Source of the DNA: Serinibacter arcticus
GTDB lineage: Bacteria > Actinomycetota > Actinomycetes > Actinomycetales > Beutenbergiaceae
DNA: 64,000 nucleotides
NCBI RefSeq assembly: GCF_004786095.1
Contig: NZ_RHPJ01000002.1
Coordinates: forward strand, 496,001-560,000
Reading direction: 5' to 3'
Of this stretch, positions 31,833 through 40,217 are shown piece after piece. Made by a program: the position numbers and the translations under genes. Numbering within the stretch: position 1 is the first letter of the stretch; each line of letters starts with the position of its first letter. Below the pieces are notes generated by a model. The model was not told the origin of the DNA. It worked only from the letters and a program-made list of their open reading frames with translations, and ran no database searches.

Positions 31833-33409
31833 GGGCGAGCAACCCGATCCTGCCCGGCACCTACCCCGACCCGTCGATCTGCCGGGTCGGGGAGTGGTTC
31901 TACCTGGTGTCCTCCACGTTCGAGCACCTGCCGGGGCTGCCGGTGCACCGCAGCCGCGACCTCCTGGCGTGGGAGCCGATCGGCCACGTGGTGGACCGGC
32001 CCGGGATGCTGGACTACGCCGGCATCCCGTCGTCCGGCGGGCTGTACGCACCCACGATCCGCCACCGCGACGGCGTGTTCTGGGTGGTGTGCACGCTCGT
32101 GACCCGGGGGGCGCCCGGTCGTGGTGGCACGTTCGTCGTGACCGCCACCGACCCGGCGGGACCCTGGTCGGAGCCGTCCTGGCTCGACGTCGACGGCATC
32201 GACCCCTCGATCCTCGTGGCGAGCGACGGCCGGTTGTGGGCGCACGGCACCCGCCTCGCCCCCGACCCCGCGTGGGAGGAGCAGACGGAGGTCTGGCTGC
32301 GGGAGCTGGACCCGGAGGCGCGGCGGCTCGTCGGACCGGAGTCGGTGATCTGGACCGGTGCCCTTCTCGGCGCGGTCTGGGCCGAGGGGCCTCACCTGTA
32401 CGAGATCGACGGGACCTTCCTGCTGCTGGCCGCCGAGGGCGGCACGGACCTGCACCACGCCGTCTGCGTCGCGCGGGCCGACGACGTCCGCGGGCCCTAC
32501 GTCGGCCATCGCGCCAATCCGGTGCTGACGCACCGCCACCTGGGTCGGGGCGCGGCGGTCGTCGGGGTCGGTCACGCCGACCTCGTGCAGGCCGTGGACG
32601 GTTCGTGGTGGGCGGTGCTGCTGGCCATGCGTCCCTACGGCGGCTACCACTACCCGCTCGGGCGGGAGACCTTCCTCGTGCCCGTGGCGTGGGAGGACGG
32701 GTGGCCGCTGTTCGCGCCGGGAACGGGGCGGGTGCCCGACGTCGTCGACGTGCCGTTCGCGACCGGTGCGGCACCGGGGGTGACGCAGGGCTTCGCCCGC
32801 GGACCGGTGCCTCCGGGCGATCCGCGGTGGAACGGGGTGCGGGCGCTGCCGACGGAGGTGGGGCGCGTCGTCGGTGCGTCCTGGGTGCTGCCGGTGCGGC
32901 CGGCGACGCTCGCCGACGTGGCCGTGCCGTCGTTCCTCGGGGTGCGCCAGCAGCACCGCGACCTCGACCTGATCCTGCGGCTGCGCGCCGACCTCGCCGC
33001 GGGGGAGGAGGTCGGGCTCGCGGTGCGGCAGTCGGAGAACGATCACGCGGTGCTCGCGGTGGGTCGCGGCGCGGTCTCCGGGCCGTGGGTCGCCCGTGTC
33101 GTGCACCGCCGCTCCGGCGTCGAGCACGCCACGGCATCCGTGGTGCTCGAGGGTGGGGGTGACGACGTCGTGCTCCGCCTCCGGGCTCGCGGTCTCGACC
33201 TGGCGTTCACCGCGGCGGTCGGTGACCGGTCCGCCGTCGAGATCGGCACGGTCGACGTCCGCACGCTCGACAGCGTGAGCGCGGGCGGCTTCCTGGGGCT
33301 GTGGCTCGGTGCGCTCGCCACGAGCCACGGACGCGACAGCTCGTCGGTGGTGAGGGTCGATTCCCTGGAGTACGTGCCGGTGGTGGGGCCGTCGGCCGCA
33401 GCGGGCTGA
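31829..33409 (+). CDS. GH43 beta-xylosidase/arabinofuranosidase
   Basis: A 526-residue five-bladed propeller enzyme without signal peptide. Catalytic triad positions are visible: Asp14 in YPDPS (general base), Asp125 in GIDPSIL (pKa modulator) and Glu186 in WAEGPHLY (general acid). Residues about 320-520 form the C-terminal beta-sandwich typical of XynB-type members (subfamily 11/12-like). GTG at 31829 is chosen because RASNPILPGTYPDPS is the expected start and it overlaps the GH3 stop. It complements GH3 by removing xylose or arabinose side groups from imported oligosaccharides. Confidence 0.92.
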   Translation: MRASNPILPGTYPDPSICRVGEWFYLVSSTFEHLPGLPVHRSRDLLAWEPIGHVVDRPGMLDYAGIPSSGGLYAPTIRHRDGVFWVVCTLVTRGAPGRGGTFVVTATDPAGPWSEPSWLDVDGIDPSILVASDGRLWAHGTRLAPDPAWEEQTEVWLRELDPEARRLVGPESVIWTGALLGAVWAEGPHLYEIDGTFLLLAAEGGTDLHHAVCVARADDVRGPYVGHRANPVLTHRHLGRGAAVVGVGHADLVQAVDGSWWAVLLAMRPYGGYHYPLGRETFLVPVAWEDGWPLFAPGTGRVPDVVDVPFATGAAPGVTQGFARGPVPPGDPRWNGVRALPTEVGRVVGASWVLPVRPATLADVAVPSFLGVRQQHRDLDLILRLRADLAAGEEVGLAVRQSENDHAVLAVGRGAVSGPWVARVVHRRSGVEHATASVVLEGGGDDVVLRLRARGLDLAFTAAVGDRSAVEIGTVDVRTLDSVSAGGFLGLWLGALATSHGRDSSSVVRVDSLEYVPVVGPSAAAG

Positions 33410-33461
33410 CCTCCGTCGCCGCGGTCCGGATCCCCCGGGCGCGTCCGTCGAGGGAAGGCGG

Positions 33462-33467
33462 CACAGT
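33462..33467 (+). promoter_or_regulatory. Likely -10 element, leaderless mRNA for the macro-protein paralogue
   Basis: CACAGT ends 6 bases before the GTG at 33474, the same geometry as the CAGAGT in front of the related gene at 20423. Confidence 0.4.
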
Positions 33468-33473
33468 AGGGCC

Positions 33474-34322
33474 GTGGAAGAACCCCGCGCCGAGGCGCCC
33501 GCCGTCGAGCGGTTCGTCTCCGACCGGCCCGTCTCCGACCGGCCCGTCTCCGCCGAGCTCGCCCGCGATCTGGCCGAGCGCCGTGCCGCCGACCCCGCCA
33601 CGGTGGCGCGCGTGTGGCACCACGGGTTCGCCGCCGACGCGGTCTCCGGCGGGCACGCGTGCACCTACGACGACCGGCTGCTGATCCTCGACGCCACCGG
33701 CGCCGTCACGGTCGTCGCCGATCCGGGGACCCGCGAGACGCGGCTCGCCGTCGTCCAGGAGCACTGGGAGGCGGCGCAGGCGGCCTCGCTCCCCGCCCGG
33801 CTCGCTGCCCTCGACGAGACGTCGCGCCTCGCCGTCGCCTGCCGCGCCGCCGGCGTTCGCACCGTGCTGGAGCTGCCGGCCGACCCGTCCTCGGGTGTCC
33901 GCCGGGGCACCTCCCTCACGGAGGACGAGCGGATCGCCGTCGACTCGTGCCTCGCCTACCTCCGCTTCCACTCCGGTGCGCGCACGGCGCTCGACGCCGT
34001 CCGGGCGCTCGAGGGTCAGGCGAGGCGCGGCCACCGGACCGCGCTCGCGATCCACGCGTGCGGGTCGTGCGGGTATCCGGCGCTCGGCGAGGGTCCGTGG
34101 GGCCGCACGGTGTGCGAGGTCTGCGCCGAGCGGACGATCTGCGCGCACGATCGCGCCGTCCGCGTTCTCGCGCGGCGGTCCGACTCCCTCGCAGCCGGGC
34201 ACGCCGACGACGGCACCGCGTGCGAGGTGACGGCGACGACCCGCACGGCCCGCGTCGGCGACGTCGCCGTGACGCTGTCCACGTACGAGGGAGACGTCGT
34301 GGTCGAGGTCGCCGAGGCCTGA
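33474..34322 (+). CDS. Stand-alone paralogue of the unknown domain in the macro-domain protein
   Basis: A 282-residue soluble protein of unknown function. It aligns along its whole length with residues 1-270 of the protein at 20423: DPATVARVWHHGF/DPTTVREVTHEAF, then SGGHACTYDDRLLI/SGGFAFHYDHVMLI, VADPGTRETR/SVDPGTDEGR, and the Cys cluster CGSCGYPALGEGP..CEVCAERTICAHDR...GHADDGTAC. The cysteines and the CAHDR and DDGTAC blocks are the best-kept parts. It has no macro domain. A duplicated SDRPVSDRPVS runs near the N-terminus. It follows the xylan operon after 64 bases but has its own promoter-like -10, so it need not belong to it. Confidence 0.8.
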   Translation: MEEPRAEAPAVERFVSDRPVSDRPVSAELARDLAERRAADPATVARVWHHGFAADAVSGGHACTYDDRLLILDATGAVTVVADPGTRETRLAVVQEHWEAAQAASLPARLAALDETSRLAVACRAAGVRTVLELPADPSSGVRRGTSLTEDERIAVDSCLAYLRFHSGARTALDAVRALEGQARRGHRTALAIHACGSCGYPALGEGPWGRTVCEVCAERTICAHDRAVRVLARRSDSLAAGHADDGTACEVTATTRTARVGDVAVTLSTYEGDVVVEVAEA

Positions 34323-34332
34323 GCCGGCGATG

Positions 34333-34422
34333 TCGCTGTGCAGGGTCGGCCGGTTCCCGGCTGTCCGGGCGGCCACGGGTGCACAGCGAGCGGGGGTGGC
34401 GGCCACGGGTGCACAGCGAGCG
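34333..34422. repeat. Direct and inverted repeats in the intergenic region
   Basis: A 25-base unit occurs twice, at 34368-34392 and 34398-34422 (30-base period). Inside each copy is TGCACAGCGA, and its exact reverse complement TCGCTGTGCA lies at 34333-34342, so alternative hairpins can form. It may be the terminator of the paralogue gene or a control element of the glycosyltransferase operon. Confidence 0.7.
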
Positions 34423-34454
34423 CGCCGGGGGCCCGCGCCGTGACGCCCGACGCC

Positions 34455-34490
34455 TTGATGAGAGGGCTCTCACAGACTCCTCATAGTCTT
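34455..34490 (+). promoter_or_regulatory. Probable promoter region of the glycosyltransferase operon
   Basis: TTGATG (34455-34460) could be a -35. It overlaps the inverted repeat TGAGAG-GG-CTCTCA (34459-34472). Next, CTCACAGACTC and CTCATAGTCTT (34469-34479, 34480-34490) form an 11-base direct repeat, the spacing bound by OmpR-family response regulators. CATAGT or TAGTCT inside it could be the -10. The region is clearly less GC-rich than its surroundings. Confidence 0.45.
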
Positions 34491-34518
34491 CTCCTGAATG
34501 TTCGGCACCGTTCACGTC

Positions 34519-35778
34519 ATGTCCACCAGACGCGCCCCCGCCATCGCCGCCATCGCCACCGCGGACCCGTCCCACCGTCCCCGCGTCGCGCTGTACTCCC
34601 ACGACGCGCAGGGGCTCGGGCACATCCGCCGCAACCTGGCGATCGCCGAGAGCCTGGCGCCGCTCGGGGTCGACGTCCTGCTTCTGACGGGGGCGCCCGA
34701 GGCCGCCTCGGCGCGCCGGCCGGCCGGCGTCGACCTCGTCGCCGTCCCGGCGCTCGCGAAGGACGCCGAGGGCGACTACGCCGCGCGCCACCTCGGCATG
34801 GGGCTCGAGGACACGCTGCGGATCCGCGCCGAGGTGCTGCGGGCCGCCGTCGCCTCCTTCCGGCCCGACCTGCTGATCGTCGACAAGCACCCCCGCGGGT
34901 TCCGCCGTGAGATGGAGCCCGCGCTGCGCGAGGCGCGCGCCCACGGCGCCCGCACCGTGCTCGGCCTGCGTGACGTGCTGGACACGCCCGACGTCGCGCG
35001 CCGGGAGTGGCGGCGCGACGACGGCGACGCCGCGCTCGCCGAGCACTACGACGAGACCTGGGTCTACGGCGACCGGCGCGTGCACGACGTCGCCGAGGTC
35101 CTCGGGCTGACCGGCACCGTGCGTGCGACCGGCTACCTGGCCCACGGCCGCGTGCCGGCGCTCGGGCACGGTGTCCCGCCGAGCGGCGCACCGGCCACGC
35201 CGTACGTGCTGTGCGTGCTCGGCGGCGGGTCCGACGGTGCCGAGCTCGCCGAGGCCTTCACCCGCGCGTCGATGCCCGCCGGCCACACCGGCGTCCTCAT
35301 CACCGGCCCCCACCTGCCCGAGCACCTGCGCCGGGCCGCGAAGTCCCGCGCCGCCCGGCGCAGCGACCTGCGCGTGCACACCTGGCGCGAGGACCTCGTG
35401 CGCTGGTACGCGGGGGCCGCGGCCGTCGTCGCGATGGGTGGTTACAACACCGTGTGCGAGGTGCTCGCGACCGACCGGCCGCTGCTCGTCGTGCCCCGCA
35501 CCACCCCCCGCGCGGAGCAGCTCGTGCGTGCCGAGGCCATGGCGGCGCTCGGCGCGCTCGAGGTGCGCCGACCCGAGGACCTCACCCCGACCGTCCTGGC
35601 GGCGGACCTGCACCGCATCGTCGCCGGACCGCCGCCGCGCCGCCGCGGCATCGACCTCGACGGGCTCGCCCGGATCCCCGACCTCGTCGCCACGCTGCTG
35701 CACTCCGCGACGCCCGCGACCTCCGTGGTCACCGTGGCGCCGACGACCCTCGCGATGCCGGAGGCCCTCAGTGCGTGA
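34519..35778 (+). CDS. MurG-like predicted glycosyltransferase
   Basis: A 419-residue GT-B-fold protein. The start ALYSHDAQGLGHIRRNLAIA and a C-terminal sugar-nucleotide region (VVAMGGYNTVCEVLATDRPLL, PRTTPRAEQLVRAEAM) match the MurG/UGT-like predicted glycosyltransferases (COG4671 type). No signal or membrane segment. ATG at 34519 is used; an ATG at 34498 would add seven residues. It is the first of five genes joined by 4-8 base overlaps, with two GT4-like enzymes, an exporter and a phosphotransferase-like protein. The sugar donor and acceptor are unknown. Confidence 0.85.
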   Translation: MSTRRAPAIAAIATADPSHRPRVALYSHDAQGLGHIRRNLAIAESLAPLGVDVLLLTGAPEAASARRPAGVDLVAVPALAKDAEGDYAARHLGMGLEDTLRIRAEVLRAAVASFRPDLLIVDKHPRGFRREMEPALREARAHGARTVLGLRDVLDTPDVARREWRRDDGDAALAEHYDETWVYGDRRVHDVAEVLGLTGTVRATGYLAHGRVPALGHGVPPSGAPATPYVLCVLGGGSDGAELAEAFTRASMPAGHTGVLITGPHLPEHLRRAAKSRAARRSDLRVHTWREDLVRWYAGAAAVVAMGGYNTVCEVLATDRPLLVVPRTTPRAEQLVRAEAMAALGALEVRRPEDLTPTVLAADLHRIVAGPPPRRRGIDLDGLARIPDLVATLLHSATPATSVVTVAPTTLAMPEALSA

Positions 35779-37060
35779 CGCGACCGCGAACCCGGCGACG
35801 ACCCCGCACGCGTCCACCCCGACCCGCATCGGCTACGTCCTGAAGATGTACCCGCGGTTCTCCGAGACGTTCGTGGTGACCGAGATCCTGGCGCGCGAGG
35901 CGCTCGGTGCCGACATCGAGATCTTCTCGCTGCGCGCCCCGGTCGACCCCCGGTTCCACGACTCCCTCGCCCGCGTGCAGGCGCCGGTGCGCTACGTGCC
36001 GCGCGTCCGCCGGGCCGAGGACCTGTGGTCCGCGCTCGCCGCTGCCCGCGCGGAGCTCGGCCCGCTCCCCGACGCCCTCGTGCGGCAGCTGCTGGCGGTC
36101 CACGCCGAGGACGCCGCGCAGGCGCTGGCGGTCGCCGTCGCCGCCCGCCGCAGCGGCGTGACCCACCTGCACGCGCACTTCGCGTCGCTCGCCACCACGG
36201 TGGCCCGGCTGGCCGCCCTCGCCGCCGGCCTCACCTACTCCTTCACCGCGCACGCCAAGGACCTCTTCCACGAGCAGGTCGACGACGGCGACGTCGCGCG
36301 CAAGGCCGCCGACGCCCACCACGTGGTCACCATCAGCGAGTACAACGCGCGCCACCTCCGCGCGATCGGCGTCGAGCAGGACCGCATCCGCCTCGTCTAC
36401 AACGGGCTCGACCTGGACGCGTTCCGGCCGCGGCCCGACCTGCCGCCGGCCGCCACGGAGGCGCGCGACGGCGATCGCGAGCTCCACGTCGTCGGCGTGG
36501 GCCGGCTGGTGGAGAAGAAGGGCTTCGCGCACCTGCTCGACGCCGTCGCGCTCCTGCGCCGCGGCCACGGCGTGGCCGCGCGGCTGACGCTCGTGGGCGG
36601 TGGCGAGCTCGACGTCGCGCTGCGGGCCAGGGCAGCCGAGCTCGGCCTGACCGACGTGGTCACCTTCACCGGCCCGCTGCCGCAGCCGCGCGTGCGCGAG
36701 GTCGTCGCCGCCGCCGACGTGCTGGCCGCGCCGTGCGTGGTCGGCGCCGACGGCAACGCCGACGGCCTGCCCACCGTGGTGCTCGAGGCCATGGCGCTCG
36801 GCACGCCGTGCGTCACCACCGCCGTCACCGGGCTGGGGGAGGCGGTCGTGCACGAGCGCACCGGCCTCGTCGTGGCCGAGCGCGACGCGGCCGGGCTGGC
36901 CGCCGCGCTCGACCGGCTGCGCGCCGACCCGGCCCTCGCGCGATCCCTGGCCCGCGCGGCCCGCCGCCTGGTCGAGGAGCGCTTCGACGCCCGCCACCAG
37001 GCGGCGCAGCTGCAGTCCCACCTCCCGTCCGCCCCGCTCCTGGAAGAGGCCGTCGCATGA
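35771..37060 (+). CDS. GT4-family glycosyltransferase
   Basis: A 429-residue GT-B enzyme: N-terminal acceptor domain (RIGYVLKMYPRFSETFVVTE, HLHAHFASLATTVARLAA, SFTAHAKDLFHEQ) and C-terminal donor domain (VGVGRLVEKKGFAHLLDAV, LTLVGGGEL, and the E-x7-E type GLPTVVLEAMALGTPCVTT). GTG start at 35771 overlaps the stop of the previous gene by eight bases. It resembles exopolysaccharide or glycolipid GT4 enzymes; specificity cannot be read from sequence. Confidence 0.9.
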   Translation: MRDATANPATTPHASTPTRIGYVLKMYPRFSETFVVTEILAREALGADIEIFSLRAPVDPRFHDSLARVQAPVRYVPRVRRAEDLWSALAAARAELGPLPDALVRQLLAVHAEDAAQALAVAVAARRSGVTHLHAHFASLATTVARLAALAAGLTYSFTAHAKDLFHEQVDDGDVARKAADAHHVVTISEYNARHLRAIGVEQDRIRLVYNGLDLDAFRPRPDLPPAATEARDGDRELHVVGVGRLVEKKGFAHLLDAVALLRRGHGVAARLTLVGGGELDVALRARAAELGLTDVVTFTGPLPQPRVREVVAAADVLAAPCVVGADGNADGLPTVVLEAMALGTPCVTTAVTGLGEAVVHERTGLVVAERDAAGLAAALDRLRADPALARSLARAARRLVEERFDARHQAAQLQSHLPSAPLLEEAVA

Positions 37061-38412
37061 GCGCCACCGGATCCACCACCGCCGTCGCAGATCTCACCGA
37101 CTCCGCCGACGTCACGGCCGAGCTCACCGCCCGGTTGGACGGCGCCCGCGTCGCCTACGTCTGCGCCGACCCCGGCATCGGCGTCTTCGGCACCAAGGGC
37201 GCCTCGGTCCACGTGCAGGAGGTGGTGCGCGTGCTGCGCGCGGCCGGCGCCGACGTCCGGCTGCACGCCGCCCGCACCGGCGGCGACGCCCCCGCCGACC
37301 TGGCCGACGTCCCCGTGCACGCCCTCCCGACGCGCCCCCGCGCCGCCACCGCCGAGCGCGACGCCACGGCCGAGCGCGACGCCACGGCCGAGCGCGAGGC
37401 CTGGCTGGTCGCGCAGGACGACGTGATCGCCGACGCGGTCGAGGCCGCCGACCTCGCCACGACCGACCTGCTCTACGAGCGCTACTCGCTCTTCTCCGCC
37501 GCCGCCCTCGAGCGCGCCCGCGCCGCGGGGGTCGCCACGGTGCTGGAGGTCAACGCGCCGCTGGTCGACGAGCAGGCCGCCCACCGCGGGCTCGTGCACG
37601 AGCGCGAGGCGTGGGACGTCCTGCGGCGCGCGGTCGCGGCGGCCGACGTCGTCACGTGCGTCTCCGAGCCCGTCGCGCGCTGGGTGCGCGAGCACGTGCC
37701 GGGCGCGCGCACCGTCGTCGCCGCGAACGGCGTCAACACGGACCGCATCCGGCCGCGCGAGGACGGCGGGGCAGAGGGGGCAGAGGGCGACGTCGCGCCC
37801 GGGGCGATCCCCACCATCGGCTTCGTCGGCACGCTCAAGCCGTGGCACGGCGTCGAGATCCTGCTCGAGGCCGCGGCGCCCCTGGTGCGCGACGGCGTCG
37901 CGCGCCTCCTGATCGTCGGTGACGGCCCGCAGGCGGCCGCGCTCGATGCGCGGATCACCGCGCTGGGCCTGTCCGACGGCGTCGAGCGCACGGGCGCGAC
38001 CGATCCGGGCGACGTGCCGGCGCTGCTGCGCCGCACCGACGTCGCCGTGGCGCCCTACCCGGCGGGCGCCGAGGAGTACTTCTCGCCGCTCAAGGTCTAC
38101 GAGTACCTCGCGGCGGGCCTCCCGGTCGTGGCGAGCGCCGTCGGCCAGATCCCGGCCGTGGTGCGCGACGGCGTGACGGGCGTCCTGGTGGCGCCCTCCG
38201 ACGTCGACGCGCTGCGGGACGCGCTCGAGCTGCTGTGCGCGCACGCCCCCACCCGCGCACGGATGGGCCGGGCCGCGCGGGCCGACGCCGTCGCCCGGCA
38301 CGGGTGGGACAGGACCGTGGCGACGGCGATCGCCGCGCTGCCCACCACACCCGCCACGCCGGCCCTCACCGCTCGCGCGACCCCCTCCCGTCCGACGGCG
38401 GTCCCCGCGTGA
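37057..38412 (+). CDS. GT4-family glycosyltransferase
   Basis: A 451-residue GT-B enzyme. N-terminal half: VAYVCADPGIGVFGTKGASV and HVQEVVRVLRAAGADVRLHA; C-terminal half: IGFVGTLKPWHGVEILLEA, LLIVGDGPQ, and EEYFSPLKVYEYLAAGLPVV with the conserved E-x7-E region. A tandem repeat of six residues (AERDAT, about residues 99-115) lies in the N-terminal half. ATG overlaps the preceding TGA (ATGA), and its own TGA overlaps the exporter start. Confidence 0.9.
   Translation: MSATGSTTAVADLTDSADVTAELTARLDGARVAYVCADPGIGVFGTKGASVHVQEVVRVLRAAGADVRLHAARTGGDAPADLADVPVHALPTRPRAATAERDATAERDATAEREAWLVAQDDVIADAVEAADLATTDLLYERYSLFSAAALERARAAGVATVLEVNAPLVDEQAAHRGLVHEREAWDVLRRAVAAADVVTCVSEPVARWVREHVPGARTVVAANGVNTDRIRPREDGGAEGAEGDVAPGAIPTIGFVGTLKPWHGVEILLEAAAPLVRDGVARLLIVGDGPQAAALDARITALGLSDGVERTGATDPGDVPALLRRTDVAVAPYPAGAEEYFSPLKVYEYLAAGLPVVASAVGQIPAVVRDGVTGVLVAPSDVDALRDALELLCAHAPTRARMGRAARADAVARHGWDRTVATAIAALPTTPATPALTARATPSRPTAVPA
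37351..37397 (+). repeat. 18-base tandem repeat inside a glycosyltransferase gene
   Basis: Two exact copies of an 18-base unit (37351-37368 and 37369-37386) plus a partial third encode AERDATAERDATAERE. It keeps the frame and is in a probable surface loop. Confidence 0.85.
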
Positions 38413-40217
38413 GCGCGTCACCCACCGGTCAGCTCGCCGGCGCGCTGCCCGGCCTGCGCCGGACGCTCGGTCACGTCAGGCCGCACCTGCGCCCGCAGCG
38501 CCGCCTCGTCGTCGGCGGCTTCGCGGCGCTGTTCGCGGAGGTCGCGTTCCGGCTCCTGGAGCCGTGGCCGCTGAAGATCGTGCTCGACGCCGTGATCGCG
38601 GCCGGCGCCGTCGCGGCGGTCACGAACGTGGCGCCGTCGGGCGACTCGACCGCCGATGTGCTGCGCGTGGTGCTGCTCGCGTCGCTGGCCGTCGTCGCGC
38701 TCGCGGGGCTGCGCGCGCTCGCGGCGTACGCGATGACCGTCTGCTTCTCGCTCGCGGGCAGTCGCGCCATGACCGGCGTGCGCGCCACGCTGTTCGACCA
38801 CCTGCAGCGCCTCTCGCTCCGGTTCCACCGGGGCTCGCGCTCGGGCGACCTGCTCAACCGCCTGGTGGGCGACGTCGGTCGCGTCCAGGAGGTCGCCGTC
38901 ACCGCCGGGCTGCCGCTGCTCGGCAACGTCGTGACGCTGGTCGGGATGCTCGTGGTGATGCTCGTGCTGGACGCGACCCTCGCGCTCGTGGTCGTCGTCG
39001 CGCTGGCGCTGTTCGCCGTCGGCGTCACACGGCAGGGGCCGCGCATCACGCGCGCCGCCCGCCGCCAGCGCAGCCGCGAGGGCGACCTCGCCGGCGCCGC
39101 GAACGAGACGCTCGGCGCGATGGTGCTCGTGCAGGCGTACGGGCTGCGCGACGTGCTGTCGAGCCGGTTCGCCTCGTCCAACGACGGCGCGCTGCGCGAC
39201 GGCGTCAAGGCCTCCAGGATGTCGGCGGCGCTCGAGCGCGGGACCGATGTGCTCGTCGGCCTCGCGGCCGGCGCCGTGCTCCTCATCGGCGCGCGCCAGG
39301 TGATCGCCGGCTCCCTCACGCCGGGTGAGCTGACCGTGTTCGTGTCCTACCTCAAGAGCGCGTTCAAGCCCATGCGCGACCTGGCGAAGTACACGGGCCG
39401 GATCGCGAAGGCCGCGGCCTCGGGGGAGCGCATCAGCGACCTGCTCGACACCGAGATCGACGTGCGCGACTCCTCGTGGGCGCGCGAGCCGCGCCGCGTG
39501 CGGGGCGCCGTCACGCTCGAGGGCGTCTCGACCTCCTACGGCGACGGCCGGTACGCGCTGCGCGACGTCAGCGTGCACGTGCCCGCGGGGCGGCGCGTCG
39601 GGCTGCTCGGGCCGTCCGGTGCCGGCAAGTCCACGCTCGTCTCGCTCCTGCCCCGGCTGCAGGACCCCGTGTCGGGCTGCGTGCGGCTGGACGGCATCGA
39701 CCTGCGCGACCTCACTCTGGACGGCGTGCGCGAGCAGGTCGCCATCGTGCTGCAGGACTCCGTCCTGTTCGCCACGACCGTCGCCGAGAACATCTCCTAC
39801 GGGCGCCCGGACGCCACGCGCGAGGAGATCGAGCGGGCGGCACGCGACGCCGGCGCGCACGACTTCGTCGTCGCGATGCCGCAGGGCTACGAGACGGTCG
39901 TGGGCGAGCGCGGCGGCACGCTGTCCGGCGGGCAGCGGCAGCGCATCGCCGTCGCCCGCGCCATGCTGCGCGACGCCCCCGTGGTCGTGCTCGACGAGGC
40001 GACCACCGGCCTGGACCGCGCCACCGCCGACGGTGTGCGCGAGGCGCTGCTGCGCCTCACCGCCGGGCGGACCACGTTCGTCATCACGCACGACCCCGAC
40101 GACGTGCGCACGTGCGACCTCGTGCTGTGGATCGAGGACGGGCGGATCGCCGACCGCGGCACGCCCGAGGAGATCCTGGCGCGGCACGCCGCGCCGGCGG
40201 GCGGGGGTGGAGCATGA
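38409..40217 (+). CDS. ABC exporter, fused membrane and ATPase domains (MsbA/McjD type)
   Basis: A 602-residue half-transporter. Six transmembrane helices fall in residues about 30-310. The ATPase follows: Walker A GPSGAGKST about 401-409, Q-loop VLQDSVLFATTVAENI, signature LSGGQRQR about 505, Walker B VVVLDEATTGLD about 525, and H-loop VITHDPDDV. It probably works as a homodimer that pumps a lipid, peptide or glycoside outward. GTG start overlaps the glycosyltransferase stop; its stop overlaps the next start. Its place among glycosyltransferases suggests that it exports their product. Confidence 0.92.
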   Translation: MSASPTGQLAGALPGLRRTLGHVRPHLRPQRRLVVGGFAALFAEVAFRLLEPWPLKIVLDAVIAAGAVAAVTNVAPSGDSTADVLRVVLLASLAVVALAGLRALAAYAMTVCFSLAGSRAMTGVRATLFDHLQRLSLRFHRGSRSGDLLNRLVGDVGRVQEVAVTAGLPLLGNVVTLVGMLVVMLVLDATLALVVVVALALFAVGVTRQGPRITRAARRQRSREGDLAGAANETLGAMVLVQAYGLRDVLSSRFASSNDGALRDGVKASRMSAALERGTDVLVGLAAGAVLLIGARQVIAGSLTPGELTVFVSYLKSAFKPMRDLAKYTGRIAKAAASGERISDLLDTEIDVRDSSWAREPRRVRGAVTLEGVSTSYGDGRYALRDVSVHVPAGRRVGLLGPSGAGKSTLVSLLPRLQDPVSGCVRLDGIDLRDLTLDGVREQVAIVLQDSVLFATTVAENISYGRPDATREEIERAARDAGAHDFVVAMPQGYETVVGERGGTLSGGQRQRIAVARAMLRDAPVVVLDEATTGLDRATADGVREALLRLTAGRTTFVITHDPDDVRTCDLVLWIEDGRIADRGTPEEILARHAAPAGGGGA

